Positions 7,112 through 14,459 are shown, counted from the stretch's first letter. The stretch is 14,459 bases of DNA from JASFRI01 sp050115015 (GCA_050115015.1 JASFRI010000062.1:1-14459), one strand, 5' to 3'. Program-made: numbers and translations. The notes: generated by a model from the sequence alone, not told the origin.

Positions 7112-7696
7112 ATGACGGCGGAGCCACGGAAGCGCTGCAGCTGGGCGGGGACCGACCCACTCTACGTCGCCTACCATGACGAGGAGTGGGGCGTGCCGGT
7201 CCGGGACGAGCGGACCCTGTTCGAGTTTTTGGTCCTCGAGGGGGCCCAGGCGGGCCTCGCCTGGATCACGATCCTCCGGAAGCGCGAGGCCTACCGGGAG
7301 GCGTTCGCGGGGTTCGACCCGGAGAGGGTCGCCCGGTTCGACCGCCGGAAGGTGGAGCGCCTCCTGAGGAACGACGGGATCGTCCGGAACCGCCTCAAGA
7401 TCGAGTCGGCGATCCGCAACGCCCGGGCGTTTCTCCAGGTGCAGGACGAGGCGGGGAGATTTTCGGACTACATCTGGGGCTTCGTGGGCGGCAAACCCAG
7501 ACAGAACCGGCGCCGCACGATGAAGCGGATTCCCCCGCGGACCCGCGAGTCCGATGCGCTGAGCGTGGACCTCAAGAAGCGGGGATTCTCGTTCGTCGGT
7601 TCGACTATCATGTACGCACACATGCAGGCCACCGGGATGGTCAACGATCACCTCGTCGACTGCTTCCGTCACCGGGAGGTCGCCCGGCTCGCGTGA
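7112..7696 (+). CDS. tag: DNA-3-methyladenine glycosylase I (Tag)
   Basis: The 194-residue enzyme excises 3-methyladenine from alkylated DNA as the first step of base excision repair. It keeps the zinc-snap ligands of the E. coli enzyme: Cys9 (RCSW), His22 (AYHDEEWG), and His180 and Cys184 (NDHLVDC). The probable active-site Glu43 lies in LEGAQAGLAW, with the aromatic base-pocket residues W11, Y18, Y21 and W51 around it. The C-terminal GFSFVGSTIMYAHMQATG block is also standard. Length matches the family. GGGAG five bases before ATG 7112 supports the start. It lies between dinB and the aldolase gene, 16 bases upstream of the latter, and its neighbour dinB also tolerates 3-alkyladenine lesions, so the pairing makes sense as an alkylation-damage set. 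Confidence 0.95.
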   Translation: MTAEPRKRCSWAGTDPLYVAYHDEEWGVPVRDERTLFEFLVLEGAQAGLAWITILRKREAYREAFAGFDPERVARFDRRKVERLLRNDGIVRNRLKIESAIRNARAFLQVQDEAGRFSDYIWGFVGGKPRQNRRRTMKRIPPRTRESDALSVDLKKRGFSFVGSTIMYAHMQATGMVNDHLVDCFRHREVARLA

Positions 7697-7712
7697 GCCG
7701 GGTGGAGGGGCC

Positions 7713-8783
<1,071 letters not shown>

Positions 8784-8867
8784 GTCCCGCCGGTTCCCCC
8801 GGCTCCCGTTCCGCCATCGTGCCTACGTCCCGGCCCGGAAGCCCCGGCCAGCCAGCGATGCAGGCGG

Positions 8868-8896
8868 TTGACGCGTCGGGCCCTCCGTGCGACAGT
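8868..8896 (+). promoter_or_regulatory. Predicted promoter of the secreted BamE-like protein gene
   Basis: TTGACG (8868-8873, five of six matches to TTGACA) is followed by exactly 17 bases and GACAGT (8891-8896, three of six). The last spacer bases supply TGC, an extended -10 element that can offset the weak -10. The predicted start is near 8903, leaving a leader of about 77 bases. The rest of the 8784-8979 gap shows no gene. Confidence 0.45.
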
Positions 8897-8979
8897 GGTG
8901 GCCGTAGCGGCGGGTCGAACGGCGATCCCGGACAATCCAGGACCCCGCCACGGGCGGGAAGGGACGGAAGGGGGGAACG

Positions 8980-9744
8980 ATGCGGGCGAGAGGTTTCACG
9001 GTGGTCATTCTGGTGGCGCTCCTGGCGTCCACGGCCTCGATGGCCAAGCTGGCAAAGGCGGACCGGAAGGAGGCCAAGGCCATGGCGAAGGAGGGGCGCC
9101 TCTACATGAGGATCGACGCCCCCTGCGCCACGGGTGTCCATGCCTATGGAACCTACAAGCGGCCCCTGGTGGAGGTCTCACCGGACGGCGTCAACACCGA
9201 TGGGGACCAGGCCATGTCGTACGGCTGGTGGCATGCCGACTCCACGTTCTGGGGGATCTCCATCAACGACCCCGTGGAGGTCGACGAGATCGACTTCGAC
9301 GACGACGAGGTGGAGATCGAGCTGGAGGGGGTCGGCCGCGCCGACGACAACGCCACGACCCTGAAGCTCGTGAAGATCGAGTCGCTGGACGACTTCAAGG
9401 CCGCGTTCGATCGGACCTTCTCCCGGGTCCCCCTGCAGGACGAGCACGAGGACTGGTCCGCGGAGATCAAGGAGGCCATCTCCGAGCGGCGGCTGGTGGA
9501 GGGGATGAGCAAGCGCCAGGCCTACTACGTCACCGGGACGCCGGAGCGCTTCGAGAAGACCGAGGAGGACGGCGCCGAGGTGGAGACCTGGTTCCTGCGC
9601 CAGGACAAGGGCATGAAGATGGGCTACTGGGGCGGGCGCAGCGGGGGGAGCACCGGGCTACCCAGCTCGATCCGCTTCGTCGACGGCAAGCTCGCCGACT
9701 TCGCCGAGGTGGGGAGCGGCGAGGGGCTCGACCTGGACGACTGA
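8980..9744 (+). CDS. Secreted protein of unknown function with BamE/SmpA-like C-terminal motif
   Basis: The 254-residue product starts with a Sec signal peptide (residues 1-22, basic MRAR then a hydrophobic run, probable cleavage after SMA). A Lys/Ala-rich helix (23-40) follows, then a Trp/Tyr-rich segment (52-95) and a very acidic stretch, VEVDEIDFDDDEVEIELEG (99-117), which might bind calcium or other cations. Near the C-terminus, LVEGMSKRQAYYVTGTPERF (172-191) followed by VETWFLR and IRFVDGKLADF (231-241) resembles the repeat of small BamE/SmpA-like lipoproteins. There is no lipobox; the only Cys is at 49. GGGGGG just upstream of ATG 8980 and the promoter at 8868-8896 suggest a single-gene unit. 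It converges with the beta-barrel gene. It is a real secreted protein with good confidence; function is not known. Confidence 0.8.
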   Translation: MRARGFTVVILVALLASTASMAKLAKADRKEAKAMAKEGRLYMRIDAPCATGVHAYGTYKRPLVEVSPDGVNTDGDQAMSYGWWHADSTFWGISINDPVEVDEIDFDDDEVEIELEGVGRADDNATTLKLVKIESLDDFKAAFDRTFSRVPLQDEHEDWSAEIKEAISERRLVEGMSKRQAYYVTGTPERFEKTEEDGAEVETWFLRQDKGMKMGYWGGRSGGSTGLPSSIRFVDGKLADFAEVGSGEGLDLDD

Positions 9745-9907
9745 CGCGGCGGTTCGCAGCATCCGGCGCGGCGGGGTTCACGCGTTGTTCCGGACCTCGA
9801 GATCTCGCGCGGGAGGTGGCCGTCACGTGGCCGGGGGGAAGTTCTGTCGGAGTCAGCGACGCCCTCCGGGGGGCATCGACCCCGACGCCGGGCCGCGCCG
9901 CCGTGGC

Positions 9908-10963
9908 CTACCGGCGCCCTCCCGACGGCGTCGACTCCGCCGGCGGGTTGCACGTCGGCGTTGCCGCGGTGGCCTTGTTCTTCCCGCCGAACCGTCGGCT
10001 GTAGCTGACGATCAGCAGCCAGTCGGCGAAGGCCGCGTCCCCCGCCCGTCCGTCTCCGCGCATGTTGTCGGGCACGCTGTGCACGCGGTTGCGGTACACC
10101 GCGATCGGGACGGCGACGGACACGTTGTGCAGGCCCCAGTTCACGTTGAAGTTGGGCTCCACGGAGACCGCATAGCCGGGACGGCGGAAGCCCTCGCTCG
10201 ACCCGAACACGTCCTCGGCCGGAATGCCCTCGACCCGGCCGCCGATGCCGAGGGAGACGTTCTTCTTCTTGGACACCGCGAACTGCGCCCCCAGACGGGC
10301 GAGGTACTGATCGGCGATCGACATGATCGCCTCCGTCTCCCTGCTCCGGTAGGTGTAGACGCCGTTCGTCCCCTCCGGGTTGAAGAGATAGGTGCCGGAG
10401 AAGTACCACGCGCACCGATCGTGGAGCACCCGGTAGAACCACGCGACGTTGAAGACGAACCCGAACCCGCCGTCCCCAGGCTGGATCGACTGGTCCACCG
10501 TCTGGACGTAGGGGACGATCTCCCCGTCCTCGTAGCGCAACCGGGTGTCGACCACGTTGTCCGGGCCTGTGGGGAGCTTGACGCCGAAGCCGAGCTGAAC
10601 GTTCGTCTTGAGGTGCGTGAACGGGTCCAGCATCCAGCGCTGTGCGCCGATGGTCAGGTCGCCGAAGTCGCGCGCCTGCATGACGGTCCGCCCGATCGTC
10701 TCCCGCTCTTCGTTCCGGATGGGCAGGGAGCGCTCGGCCATCAGGTACGGGATGCCGAAGGTCAGGCTCCACCGCGAGTTCAGGTTCCGCGTGAACGAGA
10801 CGTCGAGCAGGTTGAGCGTGTTGATGACCTCGCTGTGCTCGGCCTGACGGTCATCCTCCTCCTCGGAGCCCCGGAAGTGCCGGTCGGACTTCTGGTAGCG
10901 CCAGGAGAAGGAGACCTGCCATGGGCTCTTCTCGAAGAACTGGGGGTCTCTCGCGCCGAGCAC
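9908..10963 (-). CDS. Outer-membrane beta-barrel protein, cut off from its signal peptide by an in-frame TGA
   Basis: This frame encodes the mature part of a transporter-like outer-membrane barrel. It has repeated amphipathic strands with alternating aromatic residues (WQVSFSWRYQ, WSLTFGIPYL, NVQLGFGVKLPTG, FGFVFNVAWFYRV, WYFSGTYLFNP, FNVNWGLHNVSVAVPIAVY) and the block RVEGIPAEDVFGSSEGFRRPGYA. I recognise this only as a member of the broad MetA/'transporter' barrel group of roughly 350 residues. The first possible start is GTG 10963, which has no ribosome site and would yield a barrel with no signal peptide. The same frame is open without interruption up to the TGA at 10988-10990, and beyond that reads straight into a classical signal peptide. 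So the natural gene is 9908-11095 with one stop in it. It may be a fresh pseudogene, a sequencing error or recoding. The rest of the frame shows no decay. Confidence 0.8.
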   Translation of the reverse strand: MLGARDPQFFEKSPWQVSFSWRYQKSDRHFRGSEEEDDRQAEHSEVINTLNLLDVSFTRNLNSRWSLTFGIPYLMAERSLPIRNEERETIGRTVMQARDFGDLTIGAQRWMLDPFTHLKTNVQLGFGVKLPTGPDNVVDTRLRYEDGEIVPYVQTVDQSIQPGDGGFGFVFNVAWFYRVLHDRCAWYFSGTYLFNPEGTNGVYTYRSRETEAIMSIADQYLARLGAQFAVSKKKNVSLGIGGRVEGIPAEDVFGSSEGFRRPGYAVSVEPNFNVNWGLHNVSVAVPIAVYRNRVHSVPDNMRGDGRAGDAAFADWLLIVSYSRRFGGKNKATAATPTCNPPAESTPSGGRR

Positions 10964-10969
10964 GGGCGC

Positions 10970-10992
10970 GCTGAGTCGCGCGGCGACTCAGC
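10970..10992. repeat. Perfect hairpin (10-bp stem, 3-base loop) spanning the interrupting TGA
   Basis: On the plus strand GCTGAGTCGC (10970-10979), loop GCG, GCGACTCAGC (10983-10992) are exact complements. In the minus-strand transcript the 5' arm is GCUGAGUCGC, so the in-frame UGA is bases 3-5 of the stem. It is not followed by a U-run and so is not an intrinsic terminator. It could pause the ribosome, take part in recoding, or be the source of a polymerase or sequencing error at the stop. Confidence 0.6.
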
Positions 10993-11095
10993 CCTGGCCC
11001 CAGGCGTGGCCCGGGGTCAGCAGGGGGACGGCGAGGATCGAGAGCGCCAGGAGCAGCAGCCGTAGCGGAGGTCGGGAGGTGCGGTTCGGTGACAT
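10988..11095 (-). CDS. Signal-peptide fragment of the interrupted outer-membrane barrel gene
   Basis: The 35-codon frame reads MSPNRTSRPP, then LRLLLLALSILAVPLL and TPGHAWGQG before TGA. This is a textbook Sec signal peptide: a basic n-region, a hydrophobic core at 11-26, and a cleavage site plausibly after GHA. It is in the same frame as the barrel that follows, which in turn lacks an export signal, so both are parts of one gene. An in-frame TAG four codons before the ATG rules out a longer N-terminus. There is no Shine-Dalgarno sequence. The predicted sigma-54 start site lies only about three bases upstream, so the message would be nearly leaderless. Taken alone it would be an export signal with nothing to export. 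Confidence 0.65.
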   Translation of the reverse strand: MSPNRTSRPPLRLLLLALSILAVPLLTPGHAWGQG

Positions 11096-11108
11096 GAGCC
11101 GGCGCTAC

Positions 11109-11124
11109 TGCAAGGTGAGGGCCA
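11109..11124 (-). promoter_or_regulatory. Sigma-54 (RpoN) -24/-12 promoter for the outer-membrane barrel gene
   Basis: On the minus strand the sequence is TGGCCC-TCACC-TTGCA (11124 to 11109), against the consensus TGGCAC-N5-TTGCW. The invariant GG (11123-11122) and GC (11111-11110) are present and separated by exactly ten bases. It points at the barrel gene and lies directly downstream of the gene for an NtrC-class sigma-54 activator, which makes the call much stronger than sequence match alone. The predicted transcription start is around 11098. Confidence 0.7.
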
Positions 11125-11198
11125 GCGCCGCTGCGGGCAGCCGGTCCCCTGGAATCAACGAGTTACGCTGGGTCGTCGCCGCAGGGGGGAGCCGGCGA

Positions 11199-11213
11199 TC
11201 ATAGATTCTATGA
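11199..11213. promoter_or_regulatory. Candidate upstream activator site (palindrome) for the NtrC-class regulator
   Basis: TCATAG-ATT-CTATGA is a palindrome with 6-base arms and a 3-base centre, strikingly AT-rich for this DNA. Its centre lies about 108 bases upstream of the predicted sigma-54 start, within the usual range for enhancer binding. A further half-site, CCTATGG on the minus strand, lies at about 11217-11224 beside it, next to the stop codon of the regulator gene. That the neighbouring regulator binds here is inference. Confidence 0.5.
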
Positions 11214-11236
11214 GCCGCCCATAGGAAATCCGGATC

Positions 11237-12625
11237 TCAGGCGTCGTCGGGGTCGATGTCGTGCTTGCGGAAGTAGTAGGGGAGGTTGCGCTGGTCGATC
11301 CCCAGAAGGCGCGCCGCATCCTTGCGCACGCCGCCGGCGCGGCGCAGCGCCTCGACGACGGTCCGGCGCTCGGTGGACGCCAGCACCGCGCGGAGGTTCA
11401 GGTCCGAACCCGCGGACCCCTCCGAGCCGGTCCCCCCGAGGCCGTCAACCGGCGGGAGGTCGAGGGAGGTGAGCTCCTCCCCCGGGTCGAGGATCAGGGC
11501 GCGCTCCAGGACGTTGCGCAGCTCCCGGACGTTCCCGGGCCATCCGTAGGCCATCAGGTCGCGGAGAACGTGATCGGCGACCCGCGGCGCGGGCCGGCCC
11601 AGGCGCGCGGCGATCTCGACGATGAAGCGGGCCACGAGCGAGGGGATGTCCTCGGCCCGTTCCCGCAGAGGGGGAACGTGGATCGGGACCACGTTCAGCC
11701 GGTAGAACAGATCCTGCCGGAACCGGCCCGCCTCGACCTCGGCCTTCAGGTCGCTGTTCGTGGCGGCGACGATCCGCACGTCGACCCGGGTCGCCTGCTC
11801 GTCCCCGAGGCGATCGAACTCCCCGTCCTCCAGCACCCGCAGGATCTTCGCCTGGGCCTCCAGCGGCATCGTGCCGACCTCGTCCATGAACAGGGTGCCC
11901 CGGTGGGCGAGGAGGAAGCGCCCGTCCCGGTCGGCGGTCGCTCCGGTGAACGACCCCTTGCGGTGGCCGAAGAACTCGCTCTCCCACATGTCGAGGGGGA
12001 TCGCGGAGCAGTTGACCCGCACGTAAGCGCGCTCCCCGCGCCCACTGGCCCGGTGGAGCAGTCGCGCCAGGAGCTCCTTTCCGGTGCCGGACTCCCCGAG
12101 CAGCAGGACCGTCGAGTCCGTGGGAGCGGCCGCGACGATCTGCCGCATCACCGACCTCCAGGCTGGGCTCTCCCCGATGGGCCGATCCGGGATGCCCAGC
12201 GCCTCCTCGCGGTCACGCAGGTGGTGCAGCTCCCGCTGCAGCGCCCGCGTCGCCAGGGCGCGGTCCAGGCTGACCTGGAGCACGTCCGGGTCGGCGGGCT
12301 TGAGGATGTAGTCGCTGGCCCCCGACCGCATGCAGTCGACCGCCGAGGCGATGGTGCCGTGCCCCGTGAGGATGATCACCGGCAGGTCCGGCCAGGATCG
12401 ACGCACCCGGCGCACGAGCTCGAGGCCGCCGATGGGGCCGAGCTTCAGGTCCGACAGCACGACGTCCACCATCACCCGCTGCAGCCGGTCGAGGGCGGCC
12501 GCGGCGTCGGGCTCGAGGGTGACCTCGTAGCCCATCGAGGTGAGCAGGTCGCCGAGGGACCGGCGGACGTACTCCTCGTCCTCCACCACCAGCACGCGGC
12601 CGCGGGGGGAGCTAGCTTCCGGCAT
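11237..12625 (-). CDS. NtrC-family sigma-54-dependent response regulator
   Basis: The 462-residue product has all three domains of the class. The receiver (about 10-125) has VVEDEE acidic residues at 13-18, the phospho-acceptor Asp59 (VVLSDLK) and Lys109. The AAA+ domain (about 148-380) has Walker A GESGTGKE (177-184), the sigma-54 contact loop GSFTGA (224-229, Ser in place of the more frequent Ala), Walker B LFMDE (245-249), RFRQDLFYRLNV (301-312) and sensor II GWPGNVREL (361-369). The Fis-type helix-turn-helix is at about 415-455. It should be phosphorylated by the adjacent kinase and activate RpoN-dependent transcription. The obvious target is the barrel promoter at 11109-11124. ATG 12625 has a strong GAGGAGG site six bases upstream and overlaps the kinase gene by 14 bases, implying coupled translation. 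Confidence 0.96.
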   Translation of the reverse strand: MPEASSPRGRVLVVEDEEYVRRSLGDLLTSMGYEVTLEPDAAAALDRLQRVMVDVVLSDLKLGPIGGLELVRRVRRSWPDLPVIILTGHGTIASAVDCMRSGASDYILKPADPDVLQVSLDRALATRALQRELHHLRDREEALGIPDRPIGESPAWRSVMRQIVAAAPTDSTVLLLGESGTGKELLARLLHRASGRGERAYVRVNCSAIPLDMWESEFFGHRKGSFTGATADRDGRFLLAHRGTLFMDEVGTMPLEAQAKILRVLEDGEFDRLGDEQATRVDVRIVAATNSDLKAEVEAGRFRQDLFYRLNVVPIHVPPLRERAEDIPSLVARFIVEIAARLGRPAPRVADHVLRDLMAYGWPGNVRELRNVLERALILDPGEELTSLDLPPVDGLGGTGSEGSAGSDLNLRAVLASTERRTVVEALRRAGGVRKDAARLLGIDQRNLPYYFRKHDIDPDDA

Positions 12626-14189
12626 CGGTGACCTCCTCGACGGCCCGCAGTCGCACCCGGAAGATCGAGCCTCCTCCCTCGCGATCGTGGAGGGTCAGCT
12701 CGCCGCCGTGCTGCTGCACGATGGAATGGCAGATCGACAGGCCGAGGCCCGCGGACTGCTTCGTCGTCTCGAACGGCTCGAAGATACGTCCCCGGCGGGC
12801 GGGGGGCACACCGGGCCCCCGGTCCGCGACCTCGATCACGACGTGATCACCGTCGCGGCGGCAGCTCACGGCGACCTCGCCCCCGTCCGGCTGGGCCTCG
12901 CACGCGTTGAGGACCAGGTTCAGGAAGACCTGGCCCAGCACCACCGGGCTGGCCATGACCGGACAGCGCCCCCGGGGAAGGTCGCTCTCGAAGCGCAGCA
13001 TGGAGAACTCCTGCCGCGAGCGCACGAACTCGACGGATCCGGCGACCACCTCCGCGGCGTCCACGACCTCGTGCGGAGGGGCCGCCGGGTTCGCGTGATC
13101 CAGAACCCGGCAGACGATCCCCGCGGCACGTTCCACCCCCTCCCGGACCCCGTCCAGATGGCGGGAGGCGTCGTCGGGGTCCCCCGCCTGGAGAGACTCC
13201 CGGGCCAGGCGCAGGTAGTTCGCCATCCCCTCCAGGGGGTTGTTGATCTCGTGGGCCATGCCCGCGGCCAGGCGGCCGACCGTGCCCAGGCGCTCGGCGT
13301 GGAAGAGCTGGCGCTCCAGCTCCCGTACCCGCCGGTCGGCCCGGGCCCGGGCCTCCAGCTGCTGCCGGCGTCGGGCCTGCTGGAAGGCGAACAGCCCCAG
13401 GCCCGCCGCCAGGGCCATGACCGCGAGGTTCAGCAGGATCATCGTGCGGTGCCGCTTCACGAGGGGCTCCAGCTGCGAGGTCGGTGGCTGGAGCGCCGGG
13501 CTGCATTCCAGCTTCCAGGTCGCGGCGTCCGTCGCTCCCGAGACGGCGATCTTCGCCGTCGCCATCGCTGCCTGCGACCCGGCGTCCCCTCCGGAGCCGC
13601 CGATGGGCCTCCCCGCGCCGTCCCGCAGCCGGCATTCGACCGGGGCCAGCCCACCCGAGGCCCGATCCTCACGCAGCAACGTGCCGGCGTCCAGGATGGC
13701 CTCCAGACGCAGGGGAGCCGTGCCCTCCGGAGAGTGTCCGACGGCCACCACCCGTCGGAGTTCCTCGGAGCGTACCTCGAGGAACGGCGCGTCCGGCGCG
13801 GGCCTCCAGTATCCGGGCACGCCCCGGGGGCGTCCGGCCTCCACGAGGGCCTGTCCGTCTCCGCGGCGCAGGACGAGGCTGCTCACCTCCGCGTGCCCCC
13901 GGAGGAACAGGAGCATCGCCGGCCCGGCGTCCTCCGGTGCCGCCGTCCCGGCTTGCGGTAGCGAGTTGGCCAGAAACGCCAGGTCCGCGACGATCATCGA
14001 CAGGGAGCTCTCGATCGTGCGCGCCCGGGCCGCCGTGGCGAGCTCCAGTGCCCGCCGGCCGTGGTCCCGGAGCACCCGGAGGGCCATGGCGATCTCCCAG
14101 ACGCTGGCCGCGTTGACCGCGAGCACCCCGATGACGAGGAGGGTGGACCACCAGCCCGGCCGGAGCCGCGTGGCTCCGGGGCCCGTCAT
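12612..14189 (-). CDS. Membrane sensor histidine kinase partnered with the NtrC-family regulator
   Basis: The 525-residue protein has transmembrane helix 1 (about 14-36), a periplasmic sensor region of roughly 210 residues (40-248) that I do not recognise as a named domain, and helix 2 (about 250-270). A basic coiled stretch follows, then the HisKA domain with AAGMAHEINNPLEGMAN (308-324, phospho-acceptor His313). The ATPase domain has N-box LNLVLNACEA (423-432), VADRGPGVP (454-462), F-box IFEPFETTK (469-477) and GLGLSICHSIVQQHGG (481-496). These motifs match the NtrB/ZraS-like kinases that pair with NtrC-class regulators. I chose ATG 14189, preceded by AGGAGG at a somewhat short distance. The frame is open farther upstream, with an alternative ATG at 14225 that lacks a ribosome site. 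The sensed signal is unknown. Confidence 0.93.
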   Translation of the reverse strand: MTGPGATRLRPGWWSTLLVIGVLAVNAASVWEIAMALRVLRDHGRRALELATAARARTIESSLSMIVADLAFLANSLPQAGTAAPEDAGPAMLLFLRGHAEVSSLVLRRGDGQALVEAGRPRGVPGYWRPAPDAPFLEVRSEELRRVVAVGHSPEGTAPLRLEAILDAGTLLREDRASGGLAPVECRLRDGAGRPIGGSGGDAGSQAAMATAKIAVSGATDAATWKLECSPALQPPTSQLEPLVKRHRTMILLNLAVMALAAGLGLFAFQQARRRQQLEARARADRRVRELERQLFHAERLGTVGRLAAGMAHEINNPLEGMANYLRLARESLQAGDPDDASRHLDGVREGVERAAGIVCRVLDHANPAAPPHEVVDAAEVVAGSVEFVRSRQEFSMLRFESDLPRGRCPVMASPVVLGQVFLNLVLNACEAQPDGGEVAVSCRRDGDHVVIEVADRGPGVPPARRGRIFEPFETTKQSAGLGLSICHSIVQQHGGELTLHDREGGGSIFRVRLRAVEEVTDAGS

Positions 14190-14390
14190 CTCCCTCCTAT
14201 CGCGTAGAACCTGCAAGCCGCCCATGAGCCCGTTCCGCCGGGACCGGCAGGGCGGTCCAGGCCAGAGGCCCCATTCTACGCTTCCCTCCAGCGGCCGGGT
14301 GGTGGCACCGTCGCGTGAGGCGGAGCCGCTTCCCGCGTGATGGTTTTGTGATATCTCCCCTGTATCCTTGAATTCGTGGAGATGGCAGCC

Positions 14391-14459
14391 GTGCCGAAGC
14401 GTGTCTTGATCATCGAGGACAACCGGGAGATCGCGGATCTCGTGGCGCTGCACCTGCGC
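14391..14459 (+). CDS. Response regulator, N-terminal fragment at window edge
   Basis: Only the first 23 residues are inside the window, MPKRVLIIEDNREIADLVAL followed by HLR. The beta-1 strand with its acidic pair (IIEDN) and the following helix are characteristic of CheY-like receiver domains; the style is that of OmpR/PhoB regulators, but the output domain is outside. GGAG at 14378-14381 is nine bases ahead of GTG 14391 and directly abuts the in-frame ATG 14382, so the GTG seems the better start; the ATG would add three residues. It is divergent from the kinase gene across about 200 bases. That gap is AT-richer close to this gene but shows no clear promoter. Confidence 0.8.
   Translation, partial: MPKRVLIIEDNREIADLVALHLR

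Noticed and set aside
9798..9807. CGAGATCTCG palindrome between the convergent genes
   Set aside because: It is a ten-base self-complementary word without loop or T-run, expected by chance, with no regulatory context.
10970..10992. A selenocysteine insertion element that would decode the TGA of the barrel gene
   Set aside because: The loop is only three bases and lacks the usual bacterial SECIS geometry, and outer-membrane barrels with selenocysteine at the signal-peptide junction are not known to me. Kept only as a check to run.
14273..14278. TAGAAT on the minus strand as -10 box of the kinase operon
   Set aside because: The hexamer is good, but no acceptable -35 is present at 16-18 bases, so it was not listed as a promoter.
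14363..14368. TATCCT ahead of the right-edge response regulator as a -10 box
   Set aside because: There is no -35 match at a suitable distance; the region is only AT-richer than its surroundings.

Overview
The window is very GC-rich, densely packed bacterial DNA from a Gram-negative, aerobically respiring organism. The outer-membrane type of that cell is suggested by a beta-barrel protein with its own signal peptide and by a secreted PQQ-type dehydrogenase. The C-terminal tail of that dehydrogenase (an Ig/fibronectin-like module ending near a 'TARAVSSLTCP'-like motif) is a style I associate with uncultured Acidobacteriota, Eisenbacteria or Myxococcota-like lineages. That placement is a guess from family knowledge, not a demonstrated assignment.

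Left part (1-5573, all minus strand). A partial small membrane protein runs off the left edge and has a reasonable promoter of its own (357-385). To its right lies a five-gene run transcribed right to left: sdhA (flavoprotein), sdhC and sdhD (membrane anchors), sdhB (iron-sulfur subunit), then a secreted PQQ-dependent sugar dehydrogenase. Spacings are 13, 12, -4 and 35 bases, so this is probably one operon. It encodes complex II of the respiratory chain/TCA cycle with a periplasmic sugar-oxidation enzyme trailing behind. The gene order A-C-D-B is not the common C-D-A-B order, and both anchors carry histidine pairs that could ligate two hemes.

Middle part (5574-9744). A 235-base divergent intergenic region carries a perfect 10+10 inverted repeat centred on a possible sdhA -10 box. 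Rightward from it run dinB (DNA polymerase IV), tag (3-methyladenine DNA glycosylase I) and a PLP threonine aldolase. The first two form an alkylation/lesion tolerance pair. After a 196-base gap with a good promoter comes a secreted protein of unknown function with a BamE/SmpA-like C-terminal motif. The 163 bases between it and the next, convergent gene (9745-9907) show no gene and no convincing terminator.

Right part (9908-14459). Transcribed leftward are a membrane histidine kinase, an overlapping NtrC-class response regulator, and an outer-membrane beta-barrel gene. Between regulator and barrel are a near-consensus sigma-54 promoter (11109-11124) and, about 108 bases upstream of its predicted start site, a palindrome suited to be the activator's binding site. 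This looks like a self-contained kinase, sigma-54 activator and outer-membrane target module. The barrel gene is interrupted: its signal peptide (10988-11095) is separated from the barrel by a single in-frame TGA that sits in the 5' arm of a perfect 10-bp hairpin. Divergent from the kinase, the start of a second response regulator runs off the right edge. No RNA genes, insertion sequences, CRISPR arrays or attachment sites were recognised. No gene-free stretch exceeds 300 bases.
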